Origin: Prosopocoilus inquinatus
Lineage: Eukaryota > Arthropoda > Insecta > Coleoptera > Lucanidae
DNA length: 64,000 nt
NCBI GenBank assembly: GCA_036172665.1
Contig: CM069877.1
Span: 27,553,001-27,617,000 of the forward strand
Direction: 5' to 3'
A program made the position numbers and the translations under genes. The notes under the pieces were generated by a model, which had not been told where the DNA came from, made no database searches, and saw nothing but the letters and a program-made list of their open reading frames with translations. Each line of letters starts with the position of its first letter. Position 1 is the first letter of the stretch. Of this stretch, positions 40,841 through 53,044 are shown piece by piece.

Positions 40841-42486
40841 TCCTTCATTTGGGAATAGATTTAGTTGTTACAGAACTGTGAATTGTGTTGTTAAGTTAAT
40901 CACCTACCTACATACATAAAAGTAAGTTTAAATCATCTTATTGTAATAATTTATAATTTGTATATTTTTATTGTATTTAACAGTGACATCTAAACGAGTA
41001 GATTTTTTCCTGAAACAAAAGAGAAGGCACGTGAACGATCCTTGTGATGACGTACAGAAGAAAAGACTTCTGACTGAAAACGTTGATAAACGCAAAAAAA
41101 TATTTTTTGAGAAATTTTATCATCGTTGACATCTTAAATGTTTGCCTGCCTTTGATATGAGAATGTGTAAAGCCGATATCTCATTGTCAATAATTTGATC
41201 AAAATTTCCATCAAAATAATATTCCTACATATTATTTAAATATTTAAGTAAATTATATCACACTATCAAGATCAATACATTTTGTAGAGAATTTGATAAA
41301 CACATAAATATTTCCACTGTCGTACTTTAGTGGTTTAGAAGTTATGAATTTTTGTATGCAACCTTGCATCCGGGAATTTTCAAGAAAAAATTGACTCACA
41401 TCAAAAAGTATGACTGATATGTAAAAATGACTCAAATGAATATAACGCAGAATTTAGTGTAGAATCCGAAAATGAAGTCAAAATGGGGTGTTTCAATTTA
41501 AAAAAACGTAACTTAATATTTTTATAATACTTGGACACCCTGTATACAAACGAAAATAATTTTAAAATGTGCAATGGAAGCGCTTCTATTATACAAAAAA
41601 AGAATTGAGTCGGAGCTCTGGGACATCCTGTATATTCATGTGTCATGTTAGGTTGTACGTGGCGTTAACTTGCCGTTTGATTTAATTAATAACTCTTTTG
41701 CTTTGACGCTTTGTGCGTTGCTAATTTTGTTGGGACATTTTGTTTTGTGTGCTAAATAAAGAAACATTGTTGGAAATATTGTGGATGAGTCGCGAAGAAT
41801 TTGAGAGAACCCACCCTATCCCATTGAGGCTGGCCTGCGACGCCGAAACGTCTGTCACAGCGATCACTTGTGAATACCTGAGTAGGTAGGTATGTACGCA
41901 TTTATATGTTAACATGTATGTTTATATGTTAACAGCGCAAAACTATTACTTTGTTATGTTGAAATATTTTGATTAGTCTTGCTTATTATCGCTATTAACG
42001 TAATAAATATTATTTTTCGACAAATATTAAAAATGTTTGCATTCATATAAGTTACTAAAATTCAAACTGAAGTCAAATTACTGAAGTAATAATGGGTGAA
42101 TTTAACTTTTCATTTCAGACATATATCTTGACGAAATAAGGAGACTTCCGTCTTAAAAGTAAGTATTTCTTTTATATATAATTATTTAGTATATTCTATT
42201 TTGTTTTGTTTTAGAATAAACTAATATGCATATGTGAAGGAGTGCAAACTCCTCACAAAGGAGAAAGAATAATGGTTTTCACCTTCATGCAAAAAACATT
42301 CTTTATAGATAAAATTAATGATTTTTGTAAGTATTAGGAATTGAAAAATCCAATAAATTGGCCTGAAGGAGTATGTGTGAACAATTTTTTATTTCGACTA
42401 GTGGGAAGGAAGAAGATTTCATAAAAACGTACCCTTAAATAAAAAGACTATCAATAAAACTATAAAGAAGAAATTTTATCTAACCT

Positions 42487-43287
42487 GTTATTACCAAAAC
42501 GTTCGTAGCTTAAAAAACAAAATTCAGCAATTTGTAACTGCGGTTAGTGATGGTGAATACGACATTATCTGTTTAACTGAAACGTGGTTGACATCCGATT
42601 TCAACAACTCTGAAATACTCGGTTCTCAGAAGTATACGGTATTTCGGTGTGATCGAAATTTACGGGAAGGTAATATGTTCATGGCGGGGGTGTCTTACTC
42701 GATATTAGGGATACCATCACAGTTAACTCATTAGACTTATCTAGCTTAAGAACTGCGCTGCCGAATGTTGATATTCTCGGTTGTAAATGTATGTTAAGCT
42801 ACATTAACTTTTATATTTTTACATTGTACATACCACATACTCCAACAGTTTGCGATTTACAGATATTACTTACTACATAAATAAGTTATTTATCATAGGT
42901 GACTTCAATCTACCTAACTTTTGCAAAGATTGCATAAACGATGCACAAAGCACGTTACTCAAAAATTTCTTAACTCTAATGGGAATATCTCAGTATAAGA
43001 ATATTCATAACTCACTAGGTCGACTTCTAGATTTAGTATTAGCTAACTTTGAATGTAATGTTCGACATGATTCTATGTCTTATGTCCAAGAAAATGTCTT
43101 TCATCCTGCGCTCTCTATCGAGTTTGACATGGAATCAGCACCTAATGTTATTTTTCAAGACAACGAAAATTGTAAATGCTATAATTTTCGTAAAGCTAAC
43201 TATCCGAGTCTATATAATGCTCTACTAAAATGTGATTGGTCATCACTAGAACACTGTATTGAAATTAATCTTGCTTGTAATGAGTAG
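42487..43287 (+). pseudogene. LINE AP-endonuclease remnant, unit 2
   Basis: Copy of the remnant at 39540-40340 offset by 2,947 bases, with the A to G change at 42708. Confidence 0.82.
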
Positions 43288-43767
43288 TAGGAATAGGCCG
43301 ATTCTGGAACCTTCTCCGAACTTGACCAATAAAATTCAAGGTCAAGGTCGGAGGAGGTTCCAGAATCGGCCTATTCCTGACGTGACCTCATCATGACCTT
43401 AAACTTCAAGGCCATGACCTTGAGGTGACCTCGATCAAGGTCAAGATTGGAGGAGGTTCCAGAATCGACCTGTTCCTAACGTAACCGAGAGGAAACTTTG
43501 AAATGACCTTGAGGGTTCAAGGTTAAGATCGGAGGAGGTTCTAAAATTTGCTTTGTGCCGATGTAACTACAAGGTTAAGGATCAAGTCAGAGGAGGTTGC
43601 AAAATTTTCAATGTCATTGACGTGACCTCATCATTACCTCTAAAAGCGAGGTCAGAGGAGGGTTCCAAAAATTATCTATCCTTGACGTGACCTTAACTTG
43701 ACGGAGGATCCACAAACGGTTTATCTTGAATACGACCGTAAGGTTGGAGGAGGTAGGGACCCCCACC
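43288..43767. repeat. Inverted repeat and minisatellite, unit 2
   Basis: Same as 40341-40820, including the four TCAAGGTCA sites. Confidence 0.85.
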
Positions 43768-43778
43768 TAAAATCTTGT

Positions 43779-43787
43779 TATATAAGG
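43779..43787 (+). promoter_or_regulatory. TATA box, unit 2
   Basis: Same TATATAAGG and leader as in unit 1; the gene is again truncated by the next unit. Confidence 0.62.
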
Positions 43788-45433
43788 TCCTTCATTTGGG
43801 AATAGATTTAGTTGTTACAGAACTGTGAATTGTGTTGTTAAGTTAATCACCTACCTACATACATAAAAGTAAGTTTAAATCATCTTATTGTAATAATTTA
43901 TAATTTGTATATTTTTATTGTATTTAACAGTGACATCTAAACGAGTAGATTTTTTCCTGAAACAAAAGAGAAGGCACGTGAACGATCCTTGTGATGACGT
44001 ACAGAAGAAAAGACTTCTGACTGAAAACGTTGATAAACGCAAAAAAATATTTTTTGAGAAATTTTATCATCGTTGACATCTTAAATGTTTGCCTGCCTTT
44101 GATATGAGAATGTGTAAAGCCGATATCTCATTGTCAATAATTTGATCAAAATTTCCATCAAAATAATATTCCTACATATTATTTAAATATTTAAGTAAAT
44201 TATATCACACTATCAAGATCAATACATTTTGTAGAGAATTTGATAAACACATAAATATTTCCACTGTCGTACTTTAGTGGTTTAGAAGTTATGAATTTTT
44301 GTATGCAACCTTGCATCCGGGAATTTTCAAGAAAAAATTGACTCACATCAAAAAGTATGACTGATATGTAAAAATGACTCAAATGAATATAACGCAGAAT
44401 TTAGTGTAGAATCCGAAAATGAAGTCAAAATGGGGTGTTTCAATTTAAAAAAACGTAACTTAATATTTTTATAATACTTGGACACCCTGTATACAAACGA
44501 AAATAATTTTAAAATGTGCAATGGAAGCGCTTCTATTATACAAAAAAAGAATTGAGTCGGAGCTCTGGGACATCCTGTATATTCATGTGTCATGTTAGGT
44601 TGTACGTGGCGTTAACTTGCCGTTTGATTTAATTAATAACTCTTTTGCTTTGACGCTTTGTGCGTTGCTAATTTTGTTGGGACATTTTGTTTTGTGTGCT
44701 AAATAAAGAAACATTGTTGGAAATATTGTGGATGAGTCGCGAAGAATTTGAGAGAACCCACCCTATCCCATTGAGGCTGGCCTGCGACGCCGAAACGTCT
44801 GTCACAGCGATCACTTGTGAATACCTGAGTAGGTAGGTATGTACGCATTTATATGTTAACATGTATGTTTATATGTTAACAGCGCAAAACTATTACTTTG
44901 TTATGTTGAAATATTTTGATTAGTCTTGCTTATTATCGCTATTAACGTAATAAATATTATTTTTCGACAAATATTAAAAATGTTTGCATTCATATAAGTT
45001 ACTAAAATTCAAACTGAAGTCAAATTACTGAAGTAATAATGGGTGAATTTAACTTTTCATTTCAGACATATATCTTGACGAAATAAGGAGACTTCCGTCT
45101 TAAAAGTAAGTATTTCTTTTATATATAATTATTTAGTATATTCTATTTTGTTTTGTTTTAGAATAAACTAATATGCATATGTGAAGGAGTGCAAACTCCT
45201 CACAAAGGAGAAAGAATAATGGTTTTCACCTTCATGCAAAAAACATTCTTTATAGATAAAATTAATGATTTTTGTAAGTATTAGGAATTGAAAAATCCAA
45301 TAAATTGGCCTGAAGGAGTATGTGTGAACAATTTTTTATTTCGACTAGTGGGAAGGAAGAAGATTTCATAAAAACGTACCCTTAAATAAAAAGACTATCA
45401 ATAAAACTATAAAGAAGAAATTTTATCTAACCT

Positions 45434-46234
45434 GTTATTACCAAAACGTTCGTAGCTTAAAAAACAAAATTCAGCAATTTGTAACTGCGGTTAGTGATGG
45501 TGAATACGACATTATCTGTTTAACTGAAACGTGGTTGACATCCGATTTCAACAACTCTGAAATACTCGGTTCTCAGAAGTATACGGTATTTCGGTGTGAT
45601 CGAAATTTACGGGAAGGTAATATGTTCATGGCGGGGGTGTCTTACTCGATATTAGGGATACCATCACAGTTAACTCATTAGACTTATCTAGCTTAAGAAC
45701 TGCGCTGCCGAATGTTGATATTCTCGGTTGTAAATGTATGTTAAGCTACATTAACTTTTATATTTTTACATTGTACATACCACATACTCCAACAGTTTGC
45801 GATTTACAGATATTACTTACTACATAAATAAGTTATTTATCATAGGTGACTTCAATCTACCTAACTTTTGCAAAGATTGCATAAACGATGCACAAAGCAC
45901 GTTACTCAAAAATTTCTTAACTCTAATGGGAATATCTCAGTATAAGAATATTCATAACTCACTAGGTCGACTTCTAGATTTAGTATTAGCTAACTTTGAA
46001 TGTAATGTTCGACATGATTCTATGTCTTATGTCCAAGAAAATGTCTTTCATCCTGCGCTCTCTATCGAGTTTGACATGGAATCAGCACCTAATGTTATTT
46101 TTCAAGACAACGAAAATTGTAAATGCTATAATTTTCGTAAAGCTAACTATCCGAGTCTATATAATGCTCTACTAAAATGTGATTGGTCATCACTAGAACA
46201 CTGTATTGAAATTAATCTTGCTTGTAATGAGTAG
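45434..46234 (+). pseudogene. LINE AP-endonuclease remnant, unit 3
   Basis: Copy of the remnant at 39540-40340 offset by 5,894 bases, identical to unit 2 where compared. Confidence 0.82.
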
Positions 46235-46714
46235 TAGGAATAGGCCGATTCTGGAACCTTCTCCGAACTTGACCAATAAAATTCAAGGTCAAGGTCGGAG
46301 GAGGTTCCAGAATCGGCCTATTCCTGACGTGACCTCATCATGACCTTAAACTTCAAGGCCATGACCTTGAGGTGACCTCGATCAAGGTCAAGATTGGAGG
46401 AGGTTCCAGAATCGACCTGTTCCTAACGTAACCGAGAGGAAACTTTGAAATGACCTTGAGGGTTCAAGGTTAAGATCGGAGGAGGTTCTAAAATTTGCTT
46501 TGTGCCGATGTAACTACAAGGTTAAGGATCAAGTCAGAGGAGGTTGCAAAATTTTCAATGTCATTGACGTGACCTCATCATTACCTCTAAAAGCGAGGTC
46601 AGAGGAGGGTTCCAAAAATTATCTATCCTTGACGTGACCTTAACTTGACGGAGGATCCACAAACGGTTTATCTTGAATACGACCGTAAGGTTGGAGGAGG
46701 TAGGGACCCCCACC
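46235..46714. repeat. Inverted repeat and minisatellite, unit 3
   Basis: Same as 40341-40820. This copy stands directly upstream of the only complete version of the downstream gene. Confidence 0.85.
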
Positions 46715-46725
46715 TAAAATCTTGT

Positions 46726-46734
46726 TATATAAGG
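46726..46734 (+). promoter_or_regulatory. TATA box driving the 46.8-kb gene, unit 3
   Basis: TATATAAGG is followed about 30 bases later by a likely start region (tttgggaatagatttagttgttacag). The leader ends at 46815 with GTAAGT. Confidence 0.65.
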
Positions 46735-46814
46735 TCCTTCATTTGGGAATAGATTTAGTTGTTACAGAACTGTGAATTGTGTTGTTAAGTTAATCACCTA
46801 CCTACATACATAAA

Positions 46815-47188
46815 AGTAAGTTTAAATCATCTTATTGTAATAATTTATAATTTGTATATTTTTATTGTATTTAACAGTGACATCTAAACGAGTAGATTTT
46901 TTCCTGAAACAAAAGAGAAGGCACGTGAACGATCCTTGTGATGACGTACAGAAGAAAAGACTTCTGACTGAAAACGTTGATAAACCAAAAGAAGAAAAGC
47001 CGGATGAGCACGGTTTGAATATGCCCTCAGTTCGAAACGACTTTCAATTTGAAATACTCTCCCAATCTTACTTCACAGATGAAGATTTTCGTCAATGTGA
47101 TACTAATGAGACAGCACCTTCCGAGATTTCAGAAGCAAGAGAGGTGACTGACGTAGATCAGTTGCCACTTTTAGCTCAAAGTGTATAA
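46815..47188 (+). CDS. 103-aa protein, ATG assembled by splicing
   Basis: The leader exon ends in A at 46815 (AAAA|GTAAGT). A 62-base intron (46816-46877) ends in TTTAACAG, and exon 2 begins TGACATC. Joining them creates ATG ACA TCT, giving MTSKRVDFFLKQKRRHVND and on to the stop at 47186. Without splicing there is no nearby ATG in frame. The N-terminus is basic and recalls the SKRxxDSFF starts of transposon and nuclear proteins; the rest is acidic (DEHG, EISEAREVTDVD). I do not recognise a family. It is the first gene of a plus-strand cluster continuing with adintovirus-like genes. Confidence 0.55.
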
Positions 47189-47270
47189 AATTTTCTAAAT
47201 AAGAGCCGTACGAAGTGAATTTGTGTCGGACTGTGTACCGAAACATTTTTTGATCCGATAATACGTATTA

Positions 47271-47736
47271 TGGGTTCCAAAAGGCAGAGCATACCGTTTT
47301 TAGAAGAGGAATGGAAAGAATTTTGTTCTTATAACTACACTTTGAAGTCGTATTTTACTGAGAAGAAAATATTTATCTGGTAATGAAAATCAGCTCAGTA
47401 AAGGCGTCTTTCGAACGCATCGAAGGAACGAAAATACTGAAATTAGAAAGAGGTGTGGAGACATTATATATATCTTATAAAGGTCTATTGGAACTCTGGA
47501 AATTGTGTGATATTATATTATATCGTTTAGAAGTTTTGAAACAATTGAACTATAAATCATTCTACAGCAACATGATTCCATGCTTGAGTGTTATGGAAAG
47601 TGATATGAAGACAAATGTTAAATCATTTCTCAATAATGAAATATCTGAGAAAGGAGCAATTACAAATGAATTAATGATGTTTGGAATTAGTAAATTAATT
47701 TTTGATATAAGTATGCATAAAGCTGTTAATATGTAA
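47271..47736 (+). CDS. Two overlapping ORFs, probably one broken gene
   Basis: A 37-codon ORF (MGSKRQSIPFLEEEWKEF...KKIFIW, 47271-47384) ends in TAATG, whose ATG opens a 117-codon ORF (47383-47736). The join suggests a single protein with one frame change. The second part has alternating hydrophobic and charged residues (FERIEGTKILKLERGVETLYISYKGLLELWKLCDIILYRLEVL) suggestive of a small sheet-helix domain. I recognise no domain. Its place between the spliced gene and the PLA2-like gene suggests a Polinton/adintovirus accessory role, which is inference. Confidence 0.5.
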
Positions 47737-47950
47737 ATGTTATGTGATTTAATATGTATATATTTCTAGATATGACACTGTCAGTTATAAATAAAATTTT
47801 CTAAGAACACTGTTTGATCCTTTATTTAATAAACTAACGATACTTAACCAAAAAATTAAGAGAAATTTTTATTCTATATAAAAAGATAAGCAGTGAGAAT
47901 TGAAGTAGTACACATGTAACATCGTTGACTGTTAGAAAGAAAAGCCATAA

Positions 47951-48773
47951 ATGCAACGTCGTGTCAAAACAGATTACACTGCGAGAAGCACCTTAAAGCG
48001 AAAAGGTCGTGGTTTACTTAATACGTTAATTAATAAACTACCAGTAGAGTTACACTTACCAGGTTACAATTACTGCGGTCCGGGCACAAAATTAGACGTT
48101 CGACTTAAAAGAGGAGACAGAGGTGTGAATGCGTTGGATGAGGCGTGCAAGCAACACGATATCGCATATTCTGTAAGTAGCGATTTAGAAAAACGTCACG
48201 AAGCAGGTAAAAAATTGTATCAAGCGGCAGTGAAAAGAGTGAAGAGTACAGAAGCGGGATTTGGTGAAAAAGCATCTACGTTATCTGTAGCTGCCTTAAT
48301 GAAAGCTAAGACAAAGCTTGGAATGGGAAACGGAGTGAAGAGAAAGCGTAATAAAAGGAAGAAGCGTGGTGGTAAATTATCATTTCGACAAGCTGTAAGG
48401 AAAGCACAACATGCAATTTCACGTAATGGTAAACAAGAGTCTGTTAGAAAATGTGAAATTGGCGCAGGCTGTTTTAAAGAAGGACCACAAGAAAATAAGA
48501 CCTCCACGTCAAAGAGTGATACCAATTCCTAAGAGAGGAGGGTTTTTACCTTTAATTTCATTATTTGCGGCTTTGGGCGCAATAGGATCGCTCGGCGGCG
48601 GTGCGGCTGCAATTGCTAAGGCGGTAAACGATGCAAAAGCTGCGAAAGAGCAACTGAAAGAGGCAGAGCGACATAATCGCGCTATGGAAACAAAAGCAGT
48701 GGGAAGCGGATTCTATATAAAACCTTACAAAACCGGGTGTGGGTTATATTTACGATCCAATCCAAAAAACTGA
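47951..48773 (+). pseudogene. PLA2-like virion-type protein, adintovirus/Polinton class
   Basis: The first frame (47951-48532) has the phospholipase A2-like segment LHLPGYNYCGPGTKLDVRL with its calcium-loop pattern, then CKQHDIAYSV with the catalytic His-Asp (residues 36-79). A basic tail follows (KRKRNKRKKRGGK). The overlapping frame (48411-48773) adds IRPPRQRVIPIPKRGGF, a hydrophobic Gly/Ala-rich stretch (LISLFAALGAIGSLGGGAAAIAKAV), and YIKPYKTGCGLYL. In arthropod relatives I recall, these parts form one protein, so a frame change near 48440 probably split it. Such proteins are carried by adintovirus-like Polintons and are thought to help virion membrane passage. PLA2 motifs look intact. 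Confidence 0.72.
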
Positions 48774-49105
48774 AATATTTGCCTCGACGACCGTTGACTA
48801 ACATTGACATACTGAAATATGCTAAAATATGGAAATTACCTTTTTTTCGAGGTGTGTTTATGAGAGATACTTTACCTAAAAAGATATGGAAGCATGAAAG
48901 TGGAGTAGTGAATTTAGATAGCGATTCTGGTGAAGGAACGCAATGGGTAGCATATTATAAGAGATCTACGACCTCCAGTTGAAGTAGAGAAATATCTTTT
49001 GTCGAACGGATTGGAAATTATTAATTAATTATGAAAAATATCAGAAACAAAATGCACAAAATTGTGGACACCTATGTCTACAGTTTTTAAAGTCTGAATC
49101 AGTTT
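48774..49105 (+). pseudogene. Adenovirus-type cysteine protease, degraded
   Basis: The frame from about 48774 reads RRPLTNIDILKYAKIWKLPFFRGVFMRDTLP, then SGVVNLDSDSGEGTQWVAYYK. This corresponds to the first half of adenain-like proteases of Polintons/adintoviruses. In those the GTHW His is catalytic; here the codon gives Gln. The next segment, with the catalytic Asp, appears deleted. The remainder continues in other frames as RPPVEVEKYLLSNGLEI and KQNAQNCGHLCLQFL, the latter bearing the catalytic Cys. The protease that matures the capsid is thus inactive here. Confidence 0.72.
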
Positions 49106-49746
49106 TATTTTGTGAATTGAATCCACCACTATACCTTGATGAAGACGCAATATATGAAATGTGCTTGTTAAATTTTGAAACGTTTAATGCAATACCTAAC
49201 ATAGATGAAAGTAATAATTTGATACAGTATGAAGAAACAGGAAAAACGACTGTTTGGAAAACTATCGTTATATCTACAGGTACATATGAACTAGACGATA
49301 TCAACAATATCCCTGATTATATAAACATTAAAGGAAATAATAATACTTTAAAGGCAACCATACACAGTTCGGTTAAGCTCGATTTTAGTAAACCAAATTC
49401 ATTGGGAAAATTGTTGGGTTTTAAACCGAGAACGTTGAAAGTAAACGATAATAACATCGGTAATTTTCCGGTGGAAATAAATAAAGTAAATGCTGTAAGA
49501 ATAGAATGTAATCTAACCGGTGGATCTTATAACAACGGAGAACCCGGTCATGTTTTGTATCATTTCTTTCCAAATGTACCTCCAGGGTTTAAAATAATAT
49601 AATCCCCTCTTCAAGCCATTCATCTTCCAGTGACCGTGAACGTGATTACGAGAGTAGTCAATCGGCTATTAGATCAAGAAAATCGATTAGTTAATTTTAG
49701 AAACGAAGTAATTACTCTAAGACTTCATTTGAGGAGATTCACGTAA
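49105..49746 (+). pseudogene. Adintovirus/Polinton-associated ORF, probably structural
   Basis: The open frame 49117-49602 reads FNAIPNIDESNNLIQYEE, STGTYELDDINNIPDYI, LGFKPRTLKVNDN and GHVLYHFFPNVPPGFKII. After a frame change at about 49600 the rest follows: LPVTVN, then DQENRLVNFRNEVITLRLHLR to 49746. I recall this pattern as a conserved companion of the PLA2 and protease genes in arthropod Polintons, possibly a penton- or minor-capsid-like protein. Its identity is unproven. Few residues seem lost, suggesting younger decay than in the integrase at 4-7 kb. Confidence 0.55.
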
Positions 49747-49749
49747 TGA

Positions 49750-50979
49750 TTATTTACGATAGCAATTATTCGAGACGGAAAGAGTGTAGCAGAATTAGAC
49801 TTAATGTATTATTTAAACCACGGAAACAGATACTGAACTATTGTCGACAAAAAAAAAAAAAACTGAAACTGACAAAGAGAAATATATTTAGAGAGTTTAT
49901 GTTATAAGGTGCTAACATAGGGGGAATTATTCTGTAGAAGAGACGTAACCGTCAAAGGGTGAACACCATCATTACACGTAAGGCAATCATCTAAGCAGAA
50001 CGAAATGGATATTTTGGGAGTGACTGATAAAATTAAAATACATTGCGTTATTAAATTATTTAGATTAACTCTTGCTGTACAGTTTAGCTTCACAGATTTT
50101 TATTGTCTTTGAAAGTATCGCTTTATTCGACTGAAGTTTCAAACGTGTCAAACTTGCGAATTTCTTACAACATAAAAGTCGCAAAAATGGTTTTCACTGT
50201 GCAGCGTTAAAAATTTCATAGCAAGAAGTGATTAGTATTAAGATATACAATAAACTAAATCAGAAAAGAGATGGTATTAATTTTAATCATTAATCAATTT
50301 AAGGATTGAAATTCACACACCGTCGTATAATTAATGAAGTGGCATAGAAAAAACAAACATGTTTGAAAGCGAACGTCGATTAATTATGCAAACACTATAA
50401 AATTTACATATGTATTCCGAGTTGTGAATGAATATAAATATCGTTTTAAATAAGTAAAAACAAGCACGTCTTAAAGTTAGCCACACTAGCAAAAAAAAAA
50501 TACATAATAATTTAACATACTTACGAGCATTTACATCGATTTTCTACTTCGAAATTTGCATTGAATATGTTTGAGTAAAATATTGTTTATCAGTCTCAAT
50601 CAGGCTTTCGTTCAGTTTAGTGCGCTTTACAAAAGGGGTAAGATATTTTTTCAGAATATAAAAATTTAAATTAACATGATAAGAATCTTTTTACAAATAA
50701 AGAACAGGGGCTGACTGTTCGATGAAATCATGGTTTGTAGGAGATGAGCGCTCGTGAAACTCGTATTTGAAATGTGTATCGTTAAACTGTGTGAAACTTG
50801 CAAGTCTGATTTTAGAATATTTTGTAAATAAAGATTATTATTCAACAGTTACTTTTCTTCCTTGCATCCCTTACTTGGTAATAATAAGATTATTATTAAA
50901 CTTCGTAAATGTTATTCAAATTCTAAAGTCCTTAGAGAGAATAATTAGTTATTGAAATTTTTGGAAAATAACTACAAAT
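49750..50979. other. AT-rich spacer, no gene seen
   Basis: No recognisable protein, repeat or RNA gene. The longest ORF (50767-50955) is hydrophobic low-complexity sequence. Confidence 0.55.
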
Positions 50980-51098
50980 AAGAAGGAAAAAAGAGAAGGA
51001 AAAAAAGAAGGAAAAAAAGAGAAAGAAAAAAAAGGAGAGGAAGGAAAGAAAAAAGAAGAGAAAGAAGGAAAGAAAGGAAAGAAGAAAAGAGGAAAGGT
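50980..51098. repeat. Polypurine (GA-rich) tract
   Basis: About 119 bases on the plus strand consist almost only of A and G (aagaaggaaaaaagagaagg and similar). It directly precedes the BEL/Pao fragment. Such mirror-like purine tracts can form triplex DNA. Confidence 0.9.
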
Positions 51099-51159
51099 TA
51101 GTCCCAGTGGGCCGTGGTTACGCCTTCGTGACGCTCAGAAAATGGAAAGGGAAGAGTAG

Positions 51160-53044
51160 GTATGGGAGTGGGGAGAGGGCTTTCTCTTTCGCAGCACAAT
51201 GCACGTCAGGTTCATGCAAGGTATGCCATAAAAAACACAACACTTTATTGCATAAATCTGTTGAAAAAAAGAAGAAGATTAGATTCAGGGTCGCAATCGA
51301 ATTTAATTACAAGAGATTTGGCAAAGCGTCTTGGACTGTCACATAAAGAAACGCATATTTCATTATCAGGCATAAACTAAGGAAACACATTAGTCACGCG
51401 CTTGGTAGAAGCAAAAATAAAATCAAAACATAGCCATTTTCAAACTTTCTTAAATTGTCTCGTATTAGAACGCAAATCAGAAAAATTGCCAATTACTTCA
51501 TTATTGCGAGCTGACATAAAAATCCCGGCAAACATACGCCTCGCGGATCCAAATTTTGATCAGCCGAGAATAGGAGAAAGAATATTTCTTTAAACTATTA
51601 TGCGTAGGACAAATAAATCTAGGTAAAACTCAGCCGTACCTACAAAAAACCCTGCTGGGTTGGGTTATATCAGGAGAACTAGCCGTAAAACACGAAAAGC
51701 GTCCTATTACGGTATGTAGTCTATCAAGAAGCACAAATTTAGATAACATGTTAATGCAATTTTGGGAATTAGAGAACTGCTCACAAAAAACAAGTCTCAC
51801 ACCGGACGAGAAATTATGCGAAGAACACTTCATAGAAAATACATTTAGAAACAGTGACGGTCGATTTGTTGTCTCTCTACATTTTAAGATAGACTCGTGT
51901 AAGTTAGGTGAATCACGACGTCAAGCGTTAAAAAGGTTTTACTCCCTGGAAAAGAAACTAAACAAGGATCCCAAATTAAAAACCGAATGCACATCTTTCA
52001 TTAATGAATATCTTGGATTAGGACACATAAAGAAATTGTCGGACGTGATGACAGCATACCTCATTTTTACATGCTGCATCATGCCGTTATGAAAGAAAAA
52101 AGTTTGACTACAAAATACGAGTAGTTTCCGACGGCTCGGCAAGAACATCAACAGTCCCTTCACTTAATAGCGTTTTATTATCAGGTTCGAACTTACAGCA
52201 AGATTTATTCGATATTTTAGCTCGTTTCCGAACATTCAAATACGTCATGACGGCCGATGTAGCCAAAATGTACCGCCAAGTTGTTATGAATCAAGATTGT
52301 ACACAACTTCAGCGAATACTGTTGCGTGACAGAGAAGAAGAAGCCGTAGAAACGTATGAATTAACGACCGTAACTTACGGAACTTCTCCGGCATAATTTT
52401 TAGCCGTTAGATTGCTGCAACAATTGGCATTAGAAGAAAATCATAATTATCCAACAGTCTCGGAAGTGGTTTTACGAGACTTTTACGTAGATGACCTTCT
52501 GACAGGTGTTAAAAGTTTGACGGAAGCCAGGCTAATCAAAGACGATGTGACGGCGATTTTAGCAAAGGGCGGTTTTGAACTCAGGAAATGGAGTTCGAAC
52601 TCAATCACCTTATTAGAAGACATTCCAGCTGCATCAGAAGAAACCACGGTCTTGGATACGGACAAGAAAGAAGAAGTCCATACATTAGGTTTGCAATGGA
52701 ACTCGAACATCATAATCAAAGAAGAATTTGATTGGTATTCTAGACATTCTTCATTAAGTAAACTTACTTGAATAACGGCTTATTGCTTATGTTTAAAAAA
52801 TAACGTCATAGAGTGTAAGTCAGGATCTGACCGATTTCTGGGTGGTCCACTTCAGACGGCTGAACTAAATGCAGCCATAATTTCGTTATTAAAAATTGCT
52901 CAAGAACAAACATTTGCAAAAGTTGTCAAACAGCTAGAAAAGAAAGAGCAATTGGATTCAACAAGTAATCTACTGTGTCTGACTTCCTTTCTTGAAAAAC
53001 ATGGGCTTCTCAGAGTTGCGGGTCGCTTAAAAAGTGCATATCAC
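51160..53044 (+). pseudogene. Second BEL/Pao gag-pol fragment
   Basis: In shifting frames the order is Cys/His knuckle (SGSCKVCHKKHNTLLHK), aspartic protease (LDSGSQSNLITRDLAKRLGL) and linker (LMQFWELENCSQKTSLTPDEKLCEEHFIEN). Then come RT (VMTADVAKMYRQVVMNQD and FYVDDLLTGV near 52482) and a tail resembling the integrase start (HGLLRVAGRLKSA). RNase H is mostly deleted between 52770 and 52800. Several stops are present (51378, 52396). No LTRs are seen. Densovirus 2 begins directly after it at about 53045. It is unlike the BEL/Pao at 26.6-32.5 kb in sequence. Confidence 0.87.

Larger units (their letters stand above)
38154..46985. repeat. Three head-to-tail copies of a 2,947-bp unit
   Basis: The copies are 38154-41100, 41101-44047 and 44048-46985 (the last is 9 bases short). 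I found one substitution: A at 39761, G at the matching 42708 and 45655. Each unit holds TE termini (ggacaccctgtatac), the gacgccgaaacgtctg motif, a LINE endonuclease remnant, an inverted repeat plus minisatellite, a TATA promoter, a 5' leader exon, a 62-base intron and the first 37 codons of a gene. Only copy 3 continues into the rest of that gene. It is either a very recent tandem duplication or an assembly artefact. Confidence 0.96.

Noticed and set aside
47951..48100. PLA2-like gene as a fourth densovirus capsid fragment
   Set aside because: The GPGTKLD loop and the companion hydrophobic segment, protease and structural ORF fit a Polinton/adintovirus cluster, not VP.
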